From assembly GCF_000685035.1 (NCBI RefSeq), contig NZ_BAYB01000001.1, positions 1 through 64,000 on the forward strand: a stretch of 64,000 bases of DNA. The letters run 5' to 3'. Source of the DNA: Paraburkholderia ferrariae NBRC 106233. Its GTDB lineage: Bacteria; Pseudomonadota; Gammaproteobacteria; Burkholderiales; Burkholderiaceae. The notes below the pieces were generated by a model. It made no database searches. It had not been told where the DNA came from and was given only the letters and a program-made list of their open reading frames with translations. The translations under genes and the position numbers were made by a program. Below, in pieces: positions 44,139 to 52,671 of this stretch (positions are counted from its first letter, which is position 1; each line of letters begins with the position of its first letter).

Positions 44139-45545
44139 TTGATCCAGGTTATCGCCCTCGTCGGCGCGCTGCTGCTCGTAGCCCTCAACGGTTTCTTCGT
44201 GGCCGCCGAATTCGGCCTCGTCAAGCTGCGGCAGACGCGCGTGCAAAGCCTCGCGGCGCAGCACGGCCTGCGCGGCAAGCTGCTTGCGAAGGTGCACGGC
44301 CAGCTCGATGCGTATCTGTCGGCCTGCCAGCTCGGCATTACGCTCGCGTCGCTCGGCCTTGGCTGGATCGGCGAACCGGCTTTCGCGAAGCTGCTCTCGC
44401 CGCTGTTCGCGCTCTTCGGCGTGCAGTCGCCGGAAGTGATCCACGCGATTTCGCTCGTGTTCGCCTTCACGGTGATCTCGTTCCTGCATATCGTCGTGGG
44501 GGAGCTTGCGCCGAAATCGCTGGCGATCCGCGAGTCCGAAAAAGTTTCGCTGTGGACGGCCGCGCCGCTCTATGGCTTCTACTGGGCCATGTATCCCGCG
44601 ATCTGGGCGCTCAACCGCAGCGCGAACGCCGTGCTGCGTCTCGCGGGCCTTTCCTCGGGGCACGGCTCGGATTCGCACTATTCGACCGACGAACTGAAGC
44701 TCATTCTGCGCAGCCGCCGCGCCGCGGCCCAGGCCGAAGCCGATGCGCGCGCCGATGGCGCTCACGGCGCGGAAGGTGCGAACGGTGCCCGCCTGCCTGC
44801 GCTGCCCGCCGCGGCGAGCGCCTATAGCGCCGACGAATGGAACACGCTCGCGCATTCGCTCGACTTTTCGCGCATGACTGTGTCGGACCTCATGCGGCCG
44901 CTGCACGAGATGGTGGGCCTGCGGCGCGATCTGCCGCTCGCCGAGAACATGCAGATCGTCGCGCGCCATCGTTTCAGCCGTTATCCGCTGTTCGAGGACG
45001 CCGCGGGCGAGCGCGTGGCGGGGCTCATTCATCTGAAGGATCTGTTGCTGGCCCGCGAGGCGGGCCACGCGCTCGACGATCTCGGCAAGTTCGTGCGCCC
45101 GGTGCAGTACGTGAAGCCCGAGGCGCCCGCGCTCGCGCTTTTCCGGCGCTTTCGCAAGGGCGCTCCGCACTTCGCGCTGGTGGGGCGCAAGGGCGCGCGG
45201 CCCAATGGTTTCCTTACGCTCGACAATCTGCTTGGCGCGCTGGTGGGCCAGATTCACGACGAATTCCATCAGGCCGATACGGACTGGACGCGCATGGACG
45301 ACGGTACGCTGATGGGCCGCGGCAGCCTGCCCGTGGTGTCGCTGGAGCAGGCGCTCGGCATCGACATCGACGAAGGGCGCGCGGAGTCGGTGGGCGGTCT
45401 CGTGATCCACGCGCTCAACGATCTGCCCACCGAGGGGCAGCGCGTGTCGTTCCCGCATTTCGACATCGTCGTGAAGAAGATGAAGGGACCGCGCATCGTG
45501 CTCGTGCGCGTCTATCCGCAGGGACTGGTGGACGAGGGCGGTTGA
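44139..45545 (+). CDS. CNNM/CBS/CorC-domain membrane protein (hemolysin-family name)
   Basis: A 468-residue integral membrane protein. Residues 1-200 are the CNNM (DUF21) membrane domain (IALVGALLLVALNGFFVAAE, ISFLHIVVGELAPKSLAI). Residues about 225-350 are a CBS pair (VSDLMRPLHEMVGLRRDLPL, RFSRYPLFED). The last 90 residues form a CorC/HlyC domain (LPTEGQRVSFPHFDIVVKKM). Proteins of this class are linked to Mg2+/Co2+ export and are often misnamed hemolysins. The start is a TTG (no ATG nearby) with CGGAGC upstream. An Ala/Asp-rich insert sits at about residues 190-225. A TATACT at 44103-44108 may be its -10 box. Confidence 0.9.
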   Translation: MIQVIALVGALLLVALNGFFVAAEFGLVKLRQTRVQSLAAQHGLRGKLLAKVHGQLDAYLSACQLGITLASLGLGWIGEPAFAKLLSPLFALFGVQSPEVIHAISLVFAFTVISFLHIVVGELAPKSLAIRESEKVSLWTAAPLYGFYWAMYPAIWALNRSANAVLRLAGLSSGHGSDSHYSTDELKLILRSRRAAAQAEADARADGAHGAEGANGARLPALPAAASAYSADEWNTLAHSLDFSRMTVSDLMRPLHEMVGLRRDLPLAENMQIVARHRFSRYPLFEDAAGERVAGLIHLKDLLLAREAGHALDDLGKFVRPVQYVKPEAPALALFRRFRKGAPHFALVGRKGARPNGFLTLDNLLGALVGQIHDEFHQADTDWTRMDDGTLMGRGSLPVVSLEQALGIDIDEGRAESVGGLVIHALNDLPTEGQRVSFPHFDIVVKKMKGPRIVLVRVYPQGLVDEGG

Positions 45546-45576
45546 GCGGGCCGTTCCGGCGCGCTCAGGTTCGTGC

Positions 45577-48531
45577 TCAGGGCTGCGTTCCGGCCCGTCC
45601 AGGGGCGAGATTCGACAGCACGGCCACGGGCAGCGCCGCGAGCACGTCGCGTACGAGCAATCGATTGCCCTCGCTGGCGGTTGTGGTCGTGTCGCTCAGC
45701 CAGTCGTGCCACTGGGGCGCGGCAAGTCCCTCCGGCAAGACGATCGCGGTATCGCCCCAGCGCTGGGGCGCGACGAGCGGCACGTCGCCCTCCAGCCAGG
45801 CGGCGGCGAGGCGCGTGCCGACGATTACCGCGCACGAGTCGCGATGGCGGCGGGCGAAAGCGATCACATGCGCCGCCCCTTCGCCGCGCACTTCGAGCGG
45901 CACATAAGCGCCTTCGCGCAGCAATTCCGGCGCGCGAGCCCGCAAGGCGAAGAGGCGCCGCAGCGTAGCGAACTTCACCCGGCCGTCGCGCCAGTGCGCG
46001 AGTTTCGCGCTGGGCGGTTCGTCGTCGATAGCCGCTGCGCGCGCCGCGTAATCGACGGGCCGGCGGTTGTCCGGATCGACGAGGCTGAAGTCCCATAGCT
46101 CCGTACCCTGGTAGAGATCGGGCACGCCCGGCGACGTGAGGCGCAGCGTGGTTTGCAGCAGCGCATTGAGCGCCCCGGCGGGCGCGATGCGCGCGACGAA
46201 GCCGGCGAGTTCGTGCAGGAAGCCGTCGCGGTGCTGCGGGGCGAGGATGTCGAACAGAAATGCCTGGCAGTCCGATTCATAGGCTTCGTCGGGCGAGAGC
46301 CAGTTCGTGCGCAGCTTCGCCTCGCGCAAGGCTTTTAGTTGCCACTGGGCGATGCGCTCGGCCAGTGCGCGCACGCCGGCTTCGTCGCCGGGGTCGAGGT
46401 CGGGCGGCCAGCAGCCCACGAGCGTCTGGTAGAGCATCGCTTCGGCGGCGGGGCCCGGCGCCCAGTCGGTGCTGCCCGCACGGTCGTTGCGGCGGTGCGG
46501 CAGATTCAGCGTGGACCACGCGCGCAGGGCCGCGCTCCAGTCGGCGGGCAGCTCGCTCAGCACGGCGAGGCGCGCGCGCACGTCTTCGCCGCGCTTGTGG
46601 TCGTGCGTTGCCGTGGCGAGCAGTGCGTAAGGCGCGTGCTTTTGACGCTCGGCATTGGCGGCATGGAAGTCTTCGACACTGCGGGCGAAGTCGTCCGGGT
46701 CCGCGCCCACTTCGTTGCGCGAGAGCAGGCGGCCGTAGCGATAGAGCGCGGTGTCCTCGTTTGCCTTCGCCGCGAGCGGGGCGGTGAGTTGCGAGAACAG
46801 CGCGAGCGCGGTGCGTTGCGCGATGAGCGCGTGGCTCAGCGGTGCGTTTTGCGGGCCGCCGTTGCCCGCACCTTTGGCGCTTGCCTTGATCGCGGCGTTA
46901 TGCGCGGTGTTTTGTGATGCGCTTTGTGCCGCGGTCTGCGTGCGCTGCGGCTGAGGCTGCGGGTTCGGGTTCGCTGCCGCTGCCGCCGCGTCGCCCGCTT
47001 GCGCAGCCGTATCGGGAGAACGCGCGCCCAGCCATGCATCGACCTGATCGAGCACGGCGCGGTTCGCGCGCGGCAGGGCAGCGCGCGCCGCATCGAGCGC
47101 CACGCTGAAATAGCGGTTGTCGATTGGTCCGCGCAAGCCGTTCGCGGGATAGATGCGATAGACCGGGCAGTGCATGGCAAGCTGCGCGACCACGCGATGC
47201 ACGCTCGCGTAGGTGTAGTCGCGCGTGGCGGTTTGTTCGCGCGCGATGCGGTGCAGCGCGCGCGCGGCGTGATCCAGTTCGGCGGCCAGATATGCGGCGA
47301 GTATCTCGCGGCGCGCTTCGAGCGCTACCTGCGCAAACGAAGCGTCCGATCCGCTGATCGCCGCCCACGTGTCCCCCAGCGGCGCGGCGCCCGCCGGGTC
47401 GTGCAGCAACGCGCCCACGTCGTTCATGAAATCGTAGCCCGTGGTGCCCTGCACGGGCCAGTCGGCGCGCAGCGCCTCGCCGCGCGCCAGAATCTTTTCC
47501 ACCACCACATACGGCAGCGTCGCGCGCAGCGGCACCAGTCGCTGGCGCAGGCGCTCGCAGTATTCGCGCGGATCGGCGAGCCCGTCGATGTGATCGATGC
47601 GCAGTCCGTCGATCACGCCATCCGCGTAAAGCCGGAACACGAGCTTGTGCACGGCCTCGAACACGTCGTGCCGCTCCACGCGCACGCCGGCCAGCGCGCT
47701 GATGTCGAAGAAGCGCCGCCAGTTCACCTCGTCGGTGGCGGTGCGCCACCAGGCGAGCCGGTAATGCTGGCGTTCGAGCAGGCGGTGCAGGCGCTCGCGC
47801 GGCACCGGGTCCGCACCCGCATAGCCTTCCAGCAGGGAATCGATGGCGTCCGTGCCGTTGCGCTTGACGAAGGCGCGCAGCGCGTCGCGCGCCGCCGCCG
47901 CGCGCGGCTGGTCGTCGGGCTGGGTGGTGAGCCCCTGGAAGTGCGCCGCGAGCGCGTCGAGATCGGCGCGATTCGCCGACTGCAGGAGGGCCGCATAGTC
48001 GGTCGGGCAGACCGGGCACACGTGCGGGCCGTAGGCCACGACAAAGCGCCCGTCGCGTGCGTCGAACTTCAGTTCGATGCGGCCCGAAGCCAGTTCCTCG
48101 CCGTACTGCGCGCCGAGAAATGGCATCAGCACCTTGCCGCGCAGCGCGGGGTCGGGCGAATGCCAGTCCACGTCGAAATGGCGCGCGCAGGCGCTATGCC
48201 GCCCCCACTCGAGGATGTCGAGCCACCATGCGTTGTGCGAGCCGCCCACGCCCATGTGATTGGGCACGACGTCGATGACGAGGCCCATGCCGCGCTCGTG
48301 CACCGCGGCGGCGAGGCGCCGCAATCCCGCTTCGCCGCCGAGTTCGGCGCTCACGGTGCCGTAATCGACCGTGTCGTAGCCGTGCATCGAGCCGGGCTGC
48401 GCGGTCGTGACCGGCGAGGTGTAGAGGTGGCTCACGCCGAGCGCCGCGAAGTAGTCGAGCTGCGCGAGCGCGTCGTCGAACGTGAAGGTGTGATTGAGCT
48501 GCAGCCGCAGCGTCGCGCGGGGGTAGGTCAT
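45577..48531 (-). CDS. treY: Maltooligosyl trehalose synthase
   Basis: A 984-residue GH13 enzyme that isomerises the reducing end of maltooligosaccharides to a trehalose unit. It starts MTYPRATLRLQLNHTFTFDD and contains the GH13 regions IDVVPNHMGVGG, DGLRIDHIDGLADP (catalytic Asp) and YVVVEKIL (acid Glu). It is longer than typical because of a low-complexity, Ala/Gln/Asn/Pro-rich insert (DNA about 46850-47030). It ends the operon, overlaps malQ by ATGA, and acts before TreZ. It is the last gene on this strand, converging on the CNNM gene. Confidence 0.95.
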   Translation of the reverse strand: MTYPRATLRLQLNHTFTFDDALAQLDYFAALGVSHLYTSPVTTAQPGSMHGYDTVDYGTVSAELGGEAGLRRLAAAVHERGMGLVIDVVPNHMGVGGSHNAWWLDILEWGRHSACARHFDVDWHSPDPALRGKVLMPFLGAQYGEELASGRIELKFDARDGRFVVAYGPHVCPVCPTDYAALLQSANRADLDALAAHFQGLTTQPDDQPRAAAARDALRAFVKRNGTDAIDSLLEGYAGADPVPRERLHRLLERQHYRLAWWRTATDEVNWRRFFDISALAGVRVERHDVFEAVHKLVFRLYADGVIDGLRIDHIDGLADPREYCERLRQRLVPLRATLPYVVVEKILARGEALRADWPVQGTTGYDFMNDVGALLHDPAGAAPLGDTWAAISGSDASFAQVALEARREILAAYLAAELDHAARALHRIAREQTATRDYTYASVHRVVAQLAMHCPVYRIYPANGLRGPIDNRYFSVALDAARAALPRANRAVLDQVDAWLGARSPDTAAQAGDAAAAAANPNPQPQPQRTQTAAQSASQNTAHNAAIKASAKGAGNGGPQNAPLSHALIAQRTALALFSQLTAPLAAKANEDTALYRYGRLLSRNEVGADPDDFARSVEDFHAANAERQKHAPYALLATATHDHKRGEDVRARLAVLSELPADWSAALRAWSTLNLPHRRNDRAGSTDWAPGPAAEAMLYQTLVGCWPPDLDPGDEAGVRALAERIAQWQLKALREAKLRTNWLSPDEAYESDCQAFLFDILAPQHRDGFLHELAGFVARIAPAGALNALLQTTLRLTSPGVPDLYQGTELWDFSLVDPDNRRPVDYAARAAAIDDEPPSAKLAHWRDGRVKFATLRRLFALRARAPELLREGAYVPLEVRGEGAAHVIAFARRHRDSCAVIVGTRLAAAWLEGDVPLVAPQRWGDTAIVLPEGLAAPQWHDWLSDTTTTASEGNRLLVRDVLAALPVAVLSNLAPGRAGTQP

Positions 48532-50747
48532 GGCGTCGGGCCTGTGGGCGGCGCGGCGGGCGTGCCGGAAGCGGTGGGATCGGCCTGCGGCGCCGCGGCG
48601 TCCGTGACGGCTTCGCGCGCGCGGACCACCGTTTCCACGCGCGCGGCAAACGCCGGGTCCGCGTAGAGCAGATCGACGGGAAGCGGCAGGCGCTGGCGCC
48701 AGTTCGGGTGTTCGTCGATGGAGCCGGGCAGGTTGGGCTGTTCCGCGAGCCCGAGCAGGTCTTCGAGCGGACAGGTCGCGAGCGGGCTCGCGGTGGCGGC
48801 CACGTAGCCGAGCGCGCCTTCGACCGGCGCGCGCTCCGGCGGCGGCAGTGCTTCGTCATGCGGGGCGAAGCCCGCTTGCTGGAGCGCCTGCCAGAGCGCC
48901 CGGCGGTCCACGTCGCGCTCCGCATGGGCGAGCGCGATGGGGTCTCGGCCGTCCGCGCGCGGCAGCGTCTGGCCGATGCGGTGGCGCCAGTCGATATCGA
49001 GTCCGCGCCACCAGCCGGCCACCGTGGGCAGATCGTGCGTGGTGGTGGTGGCGATGCCGTTCGTGTCCCAGCGCGGGGGCGCGAGAAACGCGTTGCCGTC
49101 GCGTTCGAACCAGAGCACGCGGATGCCGTAGAGCGCGTGCGAGGCGAGCCGCTCGCGCAGGCCGGGCGGCACGGTGCCGAGGTCTTCGCCGATCACGATG
49201 GCGCGATGTCGCCACGATTCGAGCGCGATGAGCCGCACGAGGTCTTCGAACGGATAGCGCAGATACGCGCCGTGCTTCGCGCTCTCGCCTTCGGGCACGA
49301 GCCACAGGCGCCGCAGGCCGAGAATGTGGTCGATGCGCACGCCGCCCGCGTGCACGAACGCGGCGCGCAGCATGTCGATGAAGGCGCGAAAGCCGCTGTT
49401 GTGCATCGCGCGCGGCGAGAACGTGGTGAGCCCCCAGCTCTGGCCGGCCTGGTTGAAGATGTCGGGCGGCGCGCCGACCGAAACGCGCTGGAGCATGTCC
49501 TGCGGCAGCGACCACGCGTGGCTGCCCGCGCCGTCGCAGCCCACCGCGAGATCGGCGACGAGTCCGATCGCCATGCCGGCTTCGCGCGCGTCCTGTTGCG
49601 CGCGCCCGAGCCCTTGTGCGGCGAGCCACTGCAGAAAGCGGTGGAAATCGACTTCGCGCCGGTTGGCGGCCGCGAACGCGGCCACCTCGGGGCTGCGCGG
49701 ATCGCGCAAGCCGGCCGGCCAGTCGCGCCAATGTGCCGATCCGCCGGGGCTGGCCAGCATCGACGCCTGGAGCGCTTCGAAGCGCGCGTGATCTTCGAGC
49801 GATTCGCCGCCGCGCGCGCAGAAGGCTTCGAACGCAGCGGCGCGCGGCGAATCGCTCGCGCGCTCTTCCTTCTCGAAGCGTTCGAAGAGTGCGCGCAAGA
49901 CCTGGAGCTTGAGCGGCACCGCGCGTTTCCAGTCGATCTGCGGCAGCGCTTCGAGCTCCTGCAACGCGGCTTGCGCGTGGACCGCCGCACAGGCTTCGTG
50001 CGCCGCCTGGGCGCCGAAGGTCGCTGCCGGGTCGATGTGGGCGACGTTCAGCCACAGCCGCGAGGAGGGCGCATAGGGGCTGAAATGGCCGGGCAGCGCG
50101 CTGAACATCGCATGCGTGGGGCTCACGGCCAGCGCCTGCGCGCCGTGCCGCGCGCTGTGCACCGCGAGCGTGGCGAGCGCCGTGTAGTCGCCGATGCCGC
50201 CGTCGCTCTTGCGCCGCAGCCCGTAGAGTTGCGCGGCTACGCCCCAGAGTGCGGGCACCCGGCCGGCCGCGCCGTGACGCGCGCGCCAGGCGTCGGCGAT
50301 GGTGTGGCAGTGCGGTGGCGCCACGGCGAGCGTGAGGCGATGGTCGTTCACGAAGAGCGTGTGATAGCCGAGCTCGCTGAGCGGCGCGAGCAGGGCGGTT
50401 TCGCCCTTGGGCGACGTGAAGCGGCCCTCGATGCGCTCGCCGCTCTCCAGTTCGATGCGGTAGTGGCTGCCCGAGCGCACGGCCGAAGCCGGCAGCGCAA
50501 TCGCGCTCTCGTATTCTGCCGTGACGAGCGGCGGCAGGCGCCGCGCCGACTGCTCCGCGTTGAGGAGCGCCGCGCTCTGGCGCAACTGTGCCGCGCTCGC
50601 GCACGGCAGTCCCGCGCAGGCGAGCAGTGCTTCGAGCGTGCTGTCCGGCACGCGCTGCATGACGCCATGCGCATCGGCCCATTCGACTTCGAAGCCGGCG
50701 CGCGCAGCGAGGCTCGCGAGCGTTTCCGTGCGGCGTGCCGTATTCAT
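48528..50747 (-). CDS. malQ: 4-alpha-glucanotransferase
   Basis: A 739-residue GH77 amylomaltase that transfers glucan chains between oligosaccharides. GH77 landmarks are SPTHAMFSALPGHFSPYAPS, RIDHILGLRRLWLVPEG (nucleophile Asp), IGEDLGTVPPGLRERL (acid Glu) and TTTHDLPTVAGWWRG. The N-terminal 150 residues are the bacterial MalQ extension. It overlaps both neighbours by four bases (ATGA), so it is translationally coupled between treZ and treY. In this operon it would supply oligosaccharides of the right length to TreY and to the branching enzyme. Confidence 0.95.
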   Translation of the reverse strand: MNTARRTETLASLAARAGFEVEWADAHGVMQRVPDSTLEALLACAGLPCASAAQLRQSAALLNAEQSARRLPPLVTAEYESAIALPASAVRSGSHYRIELESGERIEGRFTSPKGETALLAPLSELGYHTLFVNDHRLTLAVAPPHCHTIADAWRARHGAAGRVPALWGVAAQLYGLRRKSDGGIGDYTALATLAVHSARHGAQALAVSPTHAMFSALPGHFSPYAPSSRLWLNVAHIDPAATFGAQAAHEACAAVHAQAALQELEALPQIDWKRAVPLKLQVLRALFERFEKEERASDSPRAAAFEAFCARGGESLEDHARFEALQASMLASPGGSAHWRDWPAGLRDPRSPEVAAFAAANRREVDFHRFLQWLAAQGLGRAQQDAREAGMAIGLVADLAVGCDGAGSHAWSLPQDMLQRVSVGAPPDIFNQAGQSWGLTTFSPRAMHNSGFRAFIDMLRAAFVHAGGVRIDHILGLRRLWLVPEGESAKHGAYLRYPFEDLVRLIALESWRHRAIVIGEDLGTVPPGLRERLASHALYGIRVLWFERDGNAFLAPPRWDTNGIATTTTHDLPTVAGWWRGLDIDWRHRIGQTLPRADGRDPIALAHAERDVDRRALWQALQQAGFAPHDEALPPPERAPVEGALGYVAATASPLATCPLEDLLGLAEQPNLPGSIDEHPNWRQRLPLPVDLLYADPAFAARVETVVRAREAVTDAAAPQADPTASGTPAAPPTGPTP

Positions 50748-52657
50748 ACGGGCTCCTCACGGTGGACGATGCGCGCGTCGTGATGGCTCGCGTACTCCGG
50801 CACGTCGCCGGTTAGCCACGCGAGGGTGGCGCAGGCCGGCAGCACGCCGTTGGCGATGCGGTCGCGTGCGCGCGGCGGCGTTTCGAACACCACCATGCCG
50901 TCCGGCTCGTGGTCCAGCGGCACGCCTTCGTGGCCGAGATTCAGCGCGATCGTGAGCACCGCGCCATCGGCGAGACGCCAGCGCGCGACGAGCGCCGCGA
51001 GGTCGTTGCCCGCGTCGTCGGCGAGCACGGTGGCGCCGAGCGCGCGCGCATGGCGCAGGCGCGGCATCAGCAGACGGGCGCGCACCGCAAGCGCCGACTT
51101 GTAGAAGTGCAGCCATTCGAGCCGCTCGCCGTCGAGGCGCGTATCGAGCGCCGGCGACGCATTCACGAAGGTTTGCCGATCGTTGGGATCGGGGATCTGC
51201 TCGCGCCGCGCGGGATCGGCGAATGCGCCGAACGTCGCGAACTCGCGGCGGCGCCCTTCGCGCACCGCATCGGCGAGCGTGCCCGTGTAGGCCGTGAAGT
51301 ACTGGAACGGCTGCGTGGAGCCGTATTCTTCGTCCATGAACAGCAGGGGAATCTGCGGCGTGAGCAGGTAGAGCGCCGTGGCCGCGCGCAGGGCGTCGTC
51401 GTTGCGGGCGAGCGCGCGCAGCCGCTCGCCGAAGGCGCGGTTGCCGATCTGGTCGTGGTTCTGCAGGAACACCACGAAGGCCGTGGGCGGCAGATGCGCG
51501 CTCGGCTCGCCGCGCGGCTGTCCTTCGTGAACCGGCGACGGCTCGCCCTGATAGGCGAAGCCTTCGGCCAGCACGCGCGCGAGCTGGCGGATGGGGTGCT
51601 GCGAGAACGCGCGATAGTAGCCCTCGTTTTCGCCGGTCAGCAGCACGTGCAGCGTGTGATGGGCGTCGTCGTTCCATTGCGCGTCGAAATGGCATTCGAG
51701 CAGATTCGCCGCGTTGTGCTCGTTCTCCAGCACGAGATGCACTTGACGGCCGCTTTCCACGCGCGCGTGCACCTGGTCGGCCAGTTCGCGCAGCCAGGGC
51801 ACGTTGCCGATGGCATGCGCGGCGTCGATGCGCAGCCCGTCGAAGCGGTACTCCGTGAGCCAGTAGAGCGCGTTGTCGCAGAAGAAGTCGCGCACTTCGA
51901 AGCGGTCGAAGTCGAGCGCTTCGCCCCACGGCGTTTTCACATCCGCGCGGAAAAACGGCTTCGCGTACTGGCCGAGCCAGTTGCCGTCCGGGCCGAAGTG
52001 GTTGTACACGACGTCGATGAACACCTGGAGGCCGAGGCCGTGCGCGGTATCGACGAGCGTTTTCAGTTCGTCGGGGCTGCCGTAGGCCGCGTGCGGCGCG
52101 TAGGGCAGCACGCCGTCGTAGCCCCAGCCGCGCTCGCCCACGTAGTCGTTCAGCGGCATCAGTTCGACGGCGGTCACGCCCAGTTCCGCCAGTGCCGGAA
52201 GCCGTTCGGTCACGCCGCGATAACCGCCCAGCGTGCCGACGTGCAATTCGTACAGCACGGTCTCTTCCCAGGGGCGGCCCAGCCACTGCGCGTGCTGCCA
52301 GGCATAGGCGCGCGGATCGAGCACTTCGCTCGGCCCGTGCACGCCTTCGGGCTGGAAGCGCGAGGCGGGGTCGGGCACAGCCTGGCCGCTCTCGATGCGA
52401 TAGCGATAGCGCGTGCCCGGCCCGCAGGGCGCTTCGGCCTCGAACCAGCCGTTGCCGGTGGGCGTCATGTCGAGAGGGGCGGGCGGCGCCGCGCCGTCGG
52501 GCATGCGTTCGAACACCACCTGGGCCGTGCGCGACGAAGGCGCCCAGAAGCGAAAGCGCGTGCGCGGCTGCGCGCGCGATGCGCCGGTGAGCTGCGCGCC
52601 GAACGGCATGCAATGCATGTAATGGTGCGCGTGAGGACGGGTTGAAGTCGCAGACAT
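50744..52657 (-). CDS. treZ: Maltooligosyl trehalose trehalohydrolase
   Basis: A 637-residue GH13 enzyme that releases trehalose from the product of TreY. It has an N-terminal CBM48-like domain (TRFRFWAPSSRTAQVVFE), then the catalytic barrel: VYNHFGPDGNWLGQY, FDGLRIDAAHAIG (nucleophile), LVLENEHNAANLLE (acid) and FLQNHDQIGNRAFGE. I start at the ATG at 52657, which has AGGAA just upstream. A longer frame to 53245 overlaps glgX and has no homology. It lies 14 bases after glgX. Confidence 0.95.
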   Translation of the reverse strand: MSATSTRPHAHHYMHCMPFGAQLTGASRAQPRTRFRFWAPSSRTAQVVFERMPDGAAPPAPLDMTPTGNGWFEAEAPCGPGTRYRYRIESGQAVPDPASRFQPEGVHGPSEVLDPRAYAWQHAQWLGRPWEETVLYELHVGTLGGYRGVTERLPALAELGVTAVELMPLNDYVGERGWGYDGVLPYAPHAAYGSPDELKTLVDTAHGLGLQVFIDVVYNHFGPDGNWLGQYAKPFFRADVKTPWGEALDFDRFEVRDFFCDNALYWLTEYRFDGLRIDAAHAIGNVPWLRELADQVHARVESGRQVHLVLENEHNAANLLECHFDAQWNDDAHHTLHVLLTGENEGYYRAFSQHPIRQLARVLAEGFAYQGEPSPVHEGQPRGEPSAHLPPTAFVVFLQNHDQIGNRAFGERLRALARNDDALRAATALYLLTPQIPLLFMDEEYGSTQPFQYFTAYTGTLADAVREGRRREFATFGAFADPARREQIPDPNDRQTFVNASPALDTRLDGERLEWLHFYKSALAVRARLLMPRLRHARALGATVLADDAGNDLAALVARWRLADGAVLTIALNLGHEGVPLDHEPDGMVVFETPPRARDRIANGVLPACATLAWLTGDVPEYASHHDARIVHREEPV

Positions 52658-52671
52658 GACGATTCCTGTTG

